From the NCBI GenBank assembly GCA_002794775.1, contig NBAY01000102.1, positions 35,922-99,921 of the forward strand: a stretch of 64,000 nt of DNA. The letters run 5' to 3'. Of the stretch, positions 34,829 to 44,553 are shown piece after piece. Position numbers and translations under genes: made by a program. The stretch is from Porodaedalea pini (Eukaryota; Basidiomycota; Agaricomycetes; Hymenochaetales; Hymenochaetaceae). The notes under the pieces are model-generated. The model had not been told where the DNA came from, ran no database searches, and saw nothing but the letters and a program-made list of their open reading frames with translations. How positions within the stretch are numbered: position 1 is the stretch's first letter; each line of letters starts with the position of its first letter.

Positions 34829-36178
34829 GCTATGGACTTACTGAGAGTGTGTATACTGCTCATGCTCGACTACTTATAGCCAGAGCGTCCGGCATGCCTT
34901 GACAATCACAAACAGCGTGACCGCAGGAATGTCCGCTTTGCTCTTGGAATTCTGAAATAAATGCAGAAAGAAGAAGCATGATGGGCCGTGCATGCACACA
35001 GCCTTCTATTATTAGGCGAGCACAGTCAACAACGCCTTTTGTGCGATCATCTGCCTCGCCCAATGGACTTTACTCCAATATGCGCACATCACAGCCTCCA
35101 GTTGAGGAGCCATCCACTTGCTGCGGAGCTATGCCTTGTCGTGTAGAAGCTTCCCACGGGATTCCAGTACTAGTGTTGACCAATCTCGATCTACGTTTAT
35201 GTTTGATATCATCATGCTTTGCCTCTCTCAGACCACGCCGAGTTGTGAAACGTTTCTTAATAATGGGGGCGGCGCTATATCCCAGACAACTGAGGAGATA
35301 TCTCAAAGCGTAGAAGAACATCATGAATGAGACTTGGCTCTTGATAAGATAATGTACCATGTACCTTGACCGTCGCTGAGGAAGGGTCGTTCGTGTATTT
35401 TTCGTCTCTTGTATTCCTGCAACGACAGTAAAAGGCGGAATACGAATGTCGACAACATGATCACTCACAACAAGCGAGCAAGTGGTCGGCTGTGATACTG
35501 CAAGGGTTTGGGCGGCACTTTCGGGAGCAACTGCGATGCGAAGTGATGCTGTGCTATGCATCGCAGAAGAGCCCGAACCTCGTTTCTTCCCTAGCACTGT
35601 AGCAGTCCTGCTGCACTGTGATATCGATCAAGCGAAAGACTTGACCACACTCCGATACTTCAAAAGGCGGTTCAACACGCGAGAAACACGCGTCTTCATG
35701 TAGGCAATTCAGAACAAGAGAGGCAAACGAAGGGCCGGGTGAGTCTGTACGTGGCGATGTGTGATTCCATCACGAAAACTATCCGCGGCTGGTAGTGACA
35801 TTTAGTTCTGACACGCATTAGGCAAGGATCAGCACTGCCTATATCATAGTATATGTGATTACAAGCACTGACAAGCAACCACAAGGCTTTCATTTGGATG
35901 TAGCTATCCACAAGTACTGCGACTCAATATAATCATATAACAAGGCTCCTGACTTAATTGTAAGCTTGTACAAGTACTTTATGCACTTTATAATCAATTA
36001 TATGCACAATAAAATTATTTGGATTTGAATACATTTGCACAGAAGGGCATGACAACAATATTTTTATTATGATCGCGCGAGGGCGAGGCTTAGCAGTGAT
36101 GGGCACCTGCTCCTCATAGACCCAAAACACGAAATTATGCTTTACGATCAACAAGGAATGATCAGACATCGAGATACA
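34829..36178. other. Intergenic region with weak ORFs
   Basis: No supported gene. On the minus strand an ATG near 35561 with a GTGAGT..TTGCAG intron-like stretch (about 52 bp, around 35413-35464) could give a peptide of about 70 residues, but nothing in it is recognisable. The part from 35870 to 36060 is AT-rich. Confidence 0.4.
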
Positions 36179-37365
36179 CTACGACGAAAAGCAGAAAAAA
36201 CACACCTGCATCTCGCTGCCAGCAGTTGAGAAACCAGGGACCTGCCCTGGCATACCATAGCTCATGGACTGCAGATGCAAGTTCAGGAACTGGAAACTGT
36301 TCATCCCACCAAATTCCCCTTGTCTTTGCTGGCCGTGGCCATTCATCTGCATCTGCTGCTCGCCTTCGCTGCCCTCATGCGTTGCAGATGAGCCAACTGC
36401 CGAGCTACTGTTCAAATCAGGCGCCGTCTCAAGCAGCCTCGGGATCTTGATTGTAGGAGGCACAGGCAGGTAGAGGTCAGCTGGCATCGTCGGTGGTGTC
36501 GGTGCACCCAGTGCGCTTGTTGAGCGATGGTTCTGTGGGGGGACAAAGCTAAGCGGTCCAGGAACTAGGCTCTGGGCAGTCTGAGTCGGGATTTGCACGG
36601 AAAGCAAGTGTCCGTGTCTGTGCCCATGTCCACCATGGTGCGAGTGTGAGTAGGAAGACGTGCTGAGTGGGCCCGAGTCAAGAGAGGCGTGTCGATCACA
36701 AGGCTCGCTCCTGATCCAGAACCAGATGCACCGGAGAGCAAGGGTATCGAGAGGCTCAGCAGGAGCAAGAGCGTCTGACCTTGACCCTGGCCCTGCGATC
36801 CCTCTGATTTGCTCATGTCAAAGTCTGCGAGATCTGCCATCTTGACTTCACGCACACTGCTGCACCCGCCATTCACATAGCCATATGGACCATAGAGAGA
36901 CCCATCCATGGAGAGCGAGTCGAGCTCACTAAAGTCCTCCGAGTTGGCAGTCGATGCAGATGAGGAGACGCTGGTGGTGCTGGTGGTGCTGGTGGTGGAG
37001 CATGAGGAACTGTTGCAGGCACGTGCGCCGGAACTGTGCACACAGCTGCTCGACTTGGTATGGTCATGACCCTCCTTCTTCCCATCCTTCTCATTCCTCA
37101 CCTTCCCACCCACCGTCGACTCTGCCTTGCCCTTTTTCTCCTTGACAGTGCGTGTGGGCTGATAGACGTACCAAGTATACATCTCTTCATGCTCCCTCTT
37201 GCGCTGCTTCGCAAGGTCATCCCAGTACTTGTGTTCCTCTGCAGAGAGCGAGTGCCACTGCTGGGAGATCGTCTTGGACAGGTCGGCCTGGCGCTGGAGA
37301 AATTTTGTGGCAAAAAGAGTGCACACGATGGTGGTGGAAGCAAGCAAGGTGTAACGATGTGTCAC
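36179..37365 (-). pseudogene. HMG-box protein gene, 5' end missing
   Basis: Exon 37300-about 36770 starts after a CTCCAG acceptor with RQADLSKTISQQWHSLSAEE and KYWDDLAKQRKREHEEMY, the second and third helices of a fungal MATA/Sox-type HMG box, followed by YTWYVYQPTR and a Ser/Thr- and Gly-rich tail. A second reading (from about 36700 to 36179: SYSHSHHGGHGH, then NSFQFLNLHLQSMSYGMP) continues the protein after an intron I could not place. The first HMG helix (usually RPPNAFILF) is absent upstream. Instead, from 37450 the sequence is repeat and transposon DNA. The gene is therefore probably truncated; by family it would be a nuclear DNA-binding regulator. Confidence 0.65.
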
Positions 37366-37448
37366 ATCTTGACGTGTTTTCTAAGTCCAGGTCTGAATGA
37401 GATCTGTATACTTTATTAATACTGGCCTTGCACTAATATTCAAGCATA

Positions 37449-37575
37449 AATAGTTTAGTGGTATATTGAGTTCCTTAAGCAAATTATGAGAGAGAGGTTG
37501 TGAGTTCAAGACCTGCAGCACTAAGAAAAAGAATGAAACCTGAGAAATTAAGAAATCTGAAATTTGAGAAACAGT
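37449..37575 (+). repeat. Possible tRNA-derived SINE or tRNA relic
   Basis: TAGTTTAGTGGTA at 37451 resembles a Pol III A box and GAGTTCAAGACC at 37502-37513 a B box. Their spacing of about 50 bp is as in tRNA genes. No cloverleaf can be folded with confidence, and the A-rich tail runs into the foldback element at 37578. Confidence 0.35.
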
Positions 37576-37577
37576 TA

Positions 37578-38427
37578 CAGCCTTTTTCATAAGTCCTGCG
37601 ACACGTGCATGTCATGTGAAGTGAGCCGCGTCAGAGCCAAAGTGTTGAAAAAATTAGAATGAATGCCTATTTTCTCTGTGAATTCTGCACAGTACCTGCT
37701 CATTAAGTACTCAAAAAAAAGGCATGGTTCTCAGAAGCAGAAATATTTAAAATAGGGAGCAATAAATTGACTGTGTAGGTGGGTGGAGATCAAACAAGTG
37801 CAGCCAGTCTGTTCTCTCACCCATTTCCACTGAGATTCAAAAATTATGGCTCCCCTACATCTACCTATAAAATTCTTTCCTGTGTCTGTAAATTAAGTAT
37901 ATGACTATACCAACATATCCTGCAAGTTTGAAGCCAATCCATTCAGTATTCATGGTGCAGCAGCAAGATTTGTGTTCCACTTCAAGCTCTTTCCACCCTC
38001 CTTTTCTCACAACAGGTCTTGCAGAGTAGAACACAAATCTTGCTGCTGCACCATGAATACTGAATGGATTGGCTTCAAACTTGCAGGATATGTTGGTATA
38101 GTCATATACTTAATTTACAGACACAGGAAAGAATTTTATAGGTAGATGTAGGGGAGCCATAATTTTTGAATCTCAGTGGAAATGGGTGAGAGAACAGACC
38201 AGCTGCACTTGTTTGATCTCCACCCACCTACACAGTCAATTTATTGCTCCCTATTTTAAATATTTCTGCTCCTGAGAACCGTGCCTTTTTTTTGAGTACT
38301 TAATGAGCAGGTACTGTGCAGAATTCACAGAGAAAATAGGCATTCATTCTAATTTTTTGACACTTTGGCTCTGACACGGCTCATTTCACATGACATGCAC
38401 GTGTCGCAGGACTTATGAAAAAGGCTG
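37578..38427. mobile_element. Foldback MITE, Tc1/mariner type, 850 bp
   Basis: Flanked by TA (37576-37577 and 38428-38429). The ends CAGCCTTTTTCATAAGTCC and their inverse extend into arms of about 400 bp (37578-37976 and about 38030-38427) with a loop of about 53 bp. The arms differ only by scattered substitutions and small A-run changes. Both arms are clearly related to the outermost part of the composite element at 38531-48309, and the left side matches that end as far as CAGGTCTTGCAG. No coding capacity. It looks like an internal-deletion derivative of a long-inverted-repeat element. Confidence 0.88.
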
Positions 38428-38530
38428 TAATGTTTTCTTATTTTAGGAATTGGCATTCCGAATCTCTATATTGTTCTCAGGCATGATGTGCTCGAGCGCA
38501 TTTGGAAGAGTAGGTGGTCACTTGGGTTTA

Positions 38531-40531
38531 CAGCCATTTTCATAAGTCCTGCGACACGTGCATTTCACGTGAAATGAGCCGCGTCTGAGCCAAAACATCG
38601 AAAAATAGAATGAATGTTGATTTTCTCTGTAAATTCTGCTCAGTACCTGCTCATTAAGTACTCAAAAAATAGGCATGGTTCTCAGGAGCAGAAATATGTA
38701 AAATAGGGAGCAATACATTGACTGTGTAGGTGGGTGGAGATCAAACAAGTGCAGCCAGTCTGTTCTCTCATACATTTCCACTGAGATTCAAAAATTATGG
38801 CTCCCCTACATCTACCTATAAAATTCTTTCCCATGACTGTAAATTAAGTATATGACTATACCAACAGCTCCTGCAAGTCTGAAGCCAATCCATGCAGTAT
38901 TCATGGTGCAGCAGCAAGGTTTGTGTTCCACTTCGAGCTCTTTCCACCTTCCTCTTCTCACAACAGGTCTTGCAGCACGGGCGAGAAGACCACTAAGATT
39001 ATGATTCTTTTTGTGTAATTATCGGACACATAAAAGCCATCTTCCCTGCAAGTTTCCTGTCCATTCACTTTGTGCTTCGACTGCTACGCTCAAATTTCTG
39101 TGCATACTACCAACACCTGTGAGCACGTGAGCACGTGTTAGCCAAGCCACCGCCATGCAAACACGAAAGCCAACACTCTACTTCCTCCTCCTCTCAGGTC
39201 GTTCCATGATGGTTTCAGGCAAGGCACTCTCAGATGATGCAAGACACATCATATTCAGACTGTATCAGTCACGACTCTTCACCGTGCATGACCTGGCCAG
39301 GGTAATAGATATCCATCGAGCAACAATCCACCGAACTGTTGCTCAACACGAGCGCATGGGGCATTTACGACAGGAGGGCACGAGGACCAGAAGACCAAGG
39401 TTGCTTGATTATGCGGATACACAGGTGAGTGCATTTTTTGAATTGTAATGACTCGCTGCGGCTAACTGAACTATAGTATCTTTTGAGCACGATAGAGCAT
39501 CACAAGGACCAGTACTTAGACAAGGTGAGGGAGGAGCTGGAAAGGGTAACAGGCAAGAAGGTTTCAGACACTACAGTATGGAGGTCTCTGCGCCGGGCTG
39601 GGTTCACTCTGAAGACGGTGCGGTGATGCTTATGGCTTCGCATCAGCAAACTTACTCTGCTCAAGATATCAAAAAGGGCACTTGAACGCAGCGAGTCCGC
39701 TCGGCTCCGGTACACATTGAGAATGGGATCTCAATATGAGGCAGAACAGCTCGTCTTTGTCAACGAGAGTGCATGCGACTGACGTACCTTCTTGAGGAAG
39801 AAAGCATGGGCTTTGCAGGGTTATCAGGCATGTCGGAAAGTGATCTTTACACGGGGAAAAAGGTGCGATGCTTACCTTTATGACTGCAGATCTGACTGCT
39901 TGCCTCTTCTAGGTATTCAATCTTGCCCGCAATCACTTCAACTGGCATGCTTGACTGTACAATACTGGAAGGATCCTTCAATGCCACCTCCTTCTCCGCA
40001 TTTATCAGGGATCTCTTGGACCACATGCAACCTTGGCCAGCCCAAAACTCTGTCGTGGTGATGGACAACTGCACAATCCACAAGTCACTGGAAATCCACG
40101 AACTCATTGAGTCAAGGTCCATCTATTTTGACCTGTCGTGCTGCGACGCAGGGCTCTTACTGATCTGACTCCGCACAGGGGCATGAAGCTGGAATTTCTC
40201 CCCGCGTATTCTCCGGACTTCAACCCGATTGAGCTGGCATTCTCTCTGCTGAAATCTCGACTTCGTCGGGTCAAATTCAGTGATGAGGAAATGGATGCTT
40301 CAGTATTCGTGAAGCTTTATGGTGAAACCATGTCTATCAGTGCTGCGGACTGTCGTGCTTTCTATCATCATTGCGGTTATCTCTGTTAGTGTCGGGTTTC
40401 TTCATCGAGTGGATACAGGCTTCCTTGTCACTGTCTCAACTGGTCCAACAATGTAATATATTCTGTCTATATGATGTACGCATAACTACTGTTCCTTGAT
40501 GTGAGAAACATCCTCCTGCGCATATCGAACA
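38531..40531 (+). repeat. Left 2-kb inverted-repeat arm of composite transposon
   Basis: Contains about 620 bp of terminal non-coding sequence, a five-exon transposase gene, and at its inner end (about 40486-40531, read on -) the last 14 codons of cargo gene B. Identity to the right arm stops at CATATCGAACA (40531). Confidence 0.9.
39155..40389 (+). pseudogene. Tc1/mariner (IS630-type) transposase, left copy, inactivated
   Basis: Five exons sum to 1,023 nt (340 residues): 39155-39424, 39477-39617, 39666-39862, 39913-40116, 40179-40389; introns 48-62 bp. The N-terminus is a helix-turn-helix (DDARHIIFRLYQSRLFTVHD, IHRATIHRTV). DDE region: first position LVFVNESACD, where the family has D-E-S; second Asp in VVVMDNCTIHKS; third acidic residue in YSPDFNPIEL. 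Two lesions: AAC at 39762-39764 replaces the first catalytic Asp, and TGA at 39780-39782 lies where DRRTF would read CGA. Both fit CpG decay. The length equals the family norm, so this copy is otherwise complete. Confidence 0.9.
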
Positions 40532-40640
40532 GTGTGAGTGAGTAATGCAAGACTTGTCTCGACCTCTGCATCCTTCACTCTTGGACCATATGCAGTCTTG
40601 CCGTGCCCAAAGGCTATCGTAGCGATGGACAATGAGTTGA
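40532..40640 (+). pseudogene. Diverged transposase fragment at inner edge of left arm
   Basis: CTCTTGGACCATATGCAGTC and the following CCCAAAGGCTATCG..GATGGACAA align with the transposase segment that encodes LLDHMQPWPAQNSVVVMDN, at roughly 80% by eye. It marks an older, separate transposase copy of the same family, cut off at the arm boundary. Confidence 0.6.
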
Positions 40641-40958
40641 GTGGTGCGGAACATCACGCACTCCATCATCATGGTCACTTTCTAGCAGTAAACTTCAATC
40701 ATTGAATAAATAAAATGTACATTCTACACAACTAATCATACAAAACCCTGGTATTTCTGTATGAAAGAAGACTTAGTAGGAGGAATACAAAAGGAAATAG
40801 TAGACAAAAGGATTTGAGGCTATGCGAGAGCATGTGTCTGATTGTTCAGACCGATTTGATCCACGCTTGAGTCCCTCCTCATTACTGCCACTCCAGTGAC
40901 CACCTTGGACGCCTCAAGGTCATCGTCGTGATGTCAGAGCAACTCTTCCGGAACTCTC
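40641..40958. other. Non-coding spacer inside composite element
   Basis: AT-rich sequence between the transposase relic and the 3' end of cargo gene A. No feature is recognised. Confidence 0.5.
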
Positions 40959-43900
40959 TCAGTGATGTCCACATCTACCCCCTCTTCTGGAGTAGCTGTA
41001 TTCCCGTCTCTGGTAGTCTCTATCCTCTCTTCCGGAGTAGCTGTATTCCTGTCTCTGGTAGTCTCTATCCTCTCTTCCGGAGCGGTAGTCGTGTCTCCGT
41101 TTCTGGTCGCTTCTACCCTCTCTTCCACCCTCTCTTCTGTAGTTCTCGTAAGTCTGATGCCAGTCAGCAGGGGGAGGTGGCCGGGACGAGGACGAAGTGA
41201 GGAGGGACCGGGATGTGTTTCCATGAGCTGTGCCTCCCCTTCCAGCATTAAACGAATTAGAGGGGCCTGGCTGGAGCGAGGATGAAGTGAGGGGGGATGG
41301 CGGGGACGTGTCTCCACGAGCCATGCCTCCTTTCGAATTAGAGGGGCCTTCATCATGCAGGTAATCCGATCGATTCTTTTTTTTCTCTGGCCTCGTCGTA
41401 AGGGCATGATCATCAGCGGGACACTTGCAAAATGATTTCGCAGATGACGATGGATAGGATTGCAATGCACTGGATTCCCGTTCACTGGATCGCACCACAT
41501 TGTCCACATGTGGAAGGGGGAACCCTACGCTTATAGGTCCGTCGGGGATACTGTTATGCATGTTGATTCCCTGCTGGACAGCCAAAATCGCTCTGAAATG
41601 TGGAGCACACTCCTTAAACTGCCCCTGCAAAATGCCACGCTCCTCCAATGCCTTTATTGCAGCTTCGTAAGATTCCACAGGCTCGGACATATCATGGGCA
41701 CCTCCGTGTAACGCAACTATGAGTGAGTCATAGGCATCTTCCCGCAATAGAATGTTGGCAATTCTGTCCTCCAAGAGCTTGAGAGCTGCCGATAGCGCAG
41801 ACAGGTCCTTGATGAAAGGCATATACGCCCTAAGATTCCTGTAATTCCTGCATAGCGAGTGCTTCACACTGCCCGCTGGTGCACTGGCCTCTGCAAGAAG
41901 TACTCGGGCATCCAGTTCTTCGTACGACAAGCTTGCTTCATTACAAGGATCCACAACAAGACCGGCATATTCTCTCATTCGACTATCGGCCGACTTAAAA
42001 TCATATTTTTCCGGTCCCTCCAGTTGCGGTATCGGGGAAGCGCTAAACAAGATATCCACATCCTCTTTTCATTGTCTGAAGGCGAGACGAAGTACGTATG
42101 CGATTTGGTTGACAGAATCGCGCGTAAGTCTCTTTTTCAAATCAAATTGCGTGCTCAATACAGTATCGCAAGGGGTAGAGCCCACGTCGGAGAGTTGGGA
42201 AGAGTGCGTGGAGTAGTGAGCAGAGCCTCTTTTAGGCCAACTCTTTTTAGACTTTTGCTGATACTGATTGAAAATCCACATCGCTTCATGGCCCGCGAAA
42301 CTCTCGATTTTGCTCATAGTCTCAGGTTTCCCCTTTAGCTCCGTGGATATCTCGGATGCCTGTGGAAGTCCGCTCCTAATAACTTCCACCAGAACAAGGG
42401 CGTCCGCATCGTTGTATTGGGCCCGGTCGCAGAAAGGTTTGCAATCTCCATATCCTGCCTGTTCCACCCTCACGACAAAGGAAAGCAAAGCGTTCATCTC
42501 TCAGAAACTCAGCCGTTCATGAGCACGCATAAAAGCAGCTAACAAGTCATGCAAGTTTTGGATTACCTTCTCTCTGTCGTACTTCGGATAGAGTTGCCCG
42601 AGATCAAATGCGTGGTTTTCCGTTATATTGGCGATTGATTTGAATGCCTCGAAGGGCACGCCAGGGCCTGCCTTTGGGGTTTGAGTGCGCTGCACAAGGT
42701 CCCTCAAGACCCGTTCATATGTCCACGGGTCACACACTGTGTTTTCCTGAATACGAGGGTGGTCGATCGGGATGAAATAATGAATCCTTTTAGGCTTGCG
42801 GACATCCTCATTATTTGAAGTGTTTCCCGAGCAGTAGTGAATCTGCAGGACATGCTCCACAACACTGAATCCCGTAAGGAGTATAATCTTTCCTTCCTCG
42901 ATTAATTTTCGAAGGTGCAACTTATCCGCTGCTTCAGGCTCCTAAATCAGAATGTGAGAATCAAGTAGAGTGATACTAGAGAAGGAGCTTTACCCCGAGA
43001 ATAGCATCCATATGAAGACTAAGTACACCACGTATTTCATCTTCTACTCGACGCGCATTGATTTCGCTTTGTTCATTTTTCTCCTCCAATGTATTAACCC
43101 GATCCGTGACAAAAAGAAGGCCGACCTGGGCCTCCGAAGAACGTGCCTTGTCGGCTGCAGCAACATCTTGAACAGTTCGAAGCACGGTGGCCTCGCTTGT
43201 GTGGATTTGTGACTCGAGTTGGGTTATCCTAGCCAAGAGAGAATCATAATTTTTTCTGGCGTGAAGACATTTTTTACGCCGCTTTGACTTTTCCTCAATC
43301 TGACCATGCTTAGCAACAGCTGCCTCCACAATTACCACAACTTCGTCATAGGACTGTGATGCCTTCGCTTGAACGAGCTGCTTCTTTAGCGCTGCACTTT
43401 CGGATGCTGAAAAATAGTGCACAGATGCATCAGGACGATCCCGCAGCAATTGTATAAATAGTACTTATGGCTACTACGACTAGATTCCTCCCCTGAATGC
43501 TCTCAAGCCACTGTTAGAACCTGAACTTTCACCTTTTCATTTATTTTCCCTTTTACCATTTCCTCTATTATATTTGTCCTTTTCATTATATTTACCCATC
43601 TTACACAATCATTCCCACACTGCCTTCATTCGTTCCATTCCCACTCGTTATGTAATGTTAGGTAATATAGTCTCACGGTCGTCGCTATATAAGGTCTCAG
43701 GAATCGCACGAACTCCTTGTTCTGCTTTTCCTCTTACCTCCGCGACGACCTAGGTGAGACTCGTCCCCCTTGTATTAGTTTAGACTTGTATTAATCCTCT
43801 TACCTCCGCGACGACCTAGCCTGAGTACAGCGTGTCCCAAGACTCCACTCGAGTATAGCACGTCCCAGACGACAGTCAGCCGAGGCCTGCCCAGTCCGAG

Positions 43901-44365
43901 TCGTCTCCCGGACTCCCGCCTAACAGCCACTTCCTTTCCCTTTCCTTTTGAATCATTCTCTGCAGGTCCTTCAGAAGAAACTTCATCTGACGTCACGTCA
44001 GAAGGGCCCATGGAACTTACCAGGGAAGACATATGCTTACCAGATAGCACCTCTTGCAACTGCTCAGAGTCTTCCATGGTGTCTTCATGATCATGAACTT
44101 CACTGGGTGCTACACAAAATGCCTGTTTGTAAGCCACCAAAGACTTAGAACATGGCAATCTATTCCGTACCATTAACCATGACTATGTCACTGGAAGGAT
44201 CCATAGGATGCCGTCCAGCTTGTCCTTCCATAGCAATGGGTACTTATAGGGGTGAGCAATGAGGTGGGAGAGCAAGACTGATGGGGATGGGAGGAGAAGG
44301 ACGAGAGATAAAGATGAGACCGGTGCATTTTGATGCCCTGAACCCTCCTTTTGTATTCTTGCCAC
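40959..44365 (-). pseudogene. Cargo gene A: coiled-coil, Arg-rich tail protein, broken
   Basis: One long minus-strand reading with several stops. The N-terminal part, KYPLLWKDKLDGILWILP, is followed by TAG at 44183-44185 and then WLMVRNRLPCSKSLVAYKQ and an acidic Ser/Thr-rich stretch. The solo LTR at 43512-43925 then splits the gene. After a likely acceptor near 43400 comes a coiled coil (YDSLLARITQLESQIH, VNTLEEKNEQSEINAR). An intron at about 42922-42973 leads to DKLHLRKLIEEGKIILLTGF. TGA codons at 42501-42503 and 42069-42071 interrupt the same frame, both consistent with CGA. The C-terminus has two near-perfect repeats rich in Arg, Asp and Tyr (SGREDRDYQRQEYSY) ending in GGRCGHH. I do not recognise the family; RNA binding by the Arg-rich tail is a guess. 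Confidence 0.6.
43512..43925 (+). repeat. Solo LTR (chromovirus family 1) in cargo gene A
   Basis: Begins TGTTAG, ends CTAACA, and is flanked by the direct repeat GCCAC on both sides (43507-43511, 43926-43930). It has TATATAAGG at 43687 and two internal copies of CTTACCTCCGCGACGACCTA. It is the same family as the LTRs at 51820, 58609, 59869 and 62761. Confidence 0.93.
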
Positions 44366-44553
44366 ATTGGGATAGCCAGTTCCCTACCTTCAACCTTGGT
44401 CCACAATGGCTCAGTCGGCATGAAAGCAATAGTCATGAAGGAGGTAGAGGTCGCCGACATCTTTCGGGAGGCTTAGGTACCAAAATATTCGGTAAGCAAA
44501 AATATCCGATGCTCTAAGCGAAATCGAATTGCGTTTCTTTTCCTGACCCTACG

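Noticed and set aside
35070..35597. 175-codon minus-strand frame with a hydrophobic segment
   Set aside because: Contains a good GTGAGT..TTGCAG intron that would change its frame; no family recognised and starts on a non-ATG codon.
43775..43925. LTR sequence read as coding (RRESGRRLGLGRP...) in several copies
   Set aside because: Same peptide appears wherever the LTR occurs, so it is LTR sequence in an open frame, not a gene.
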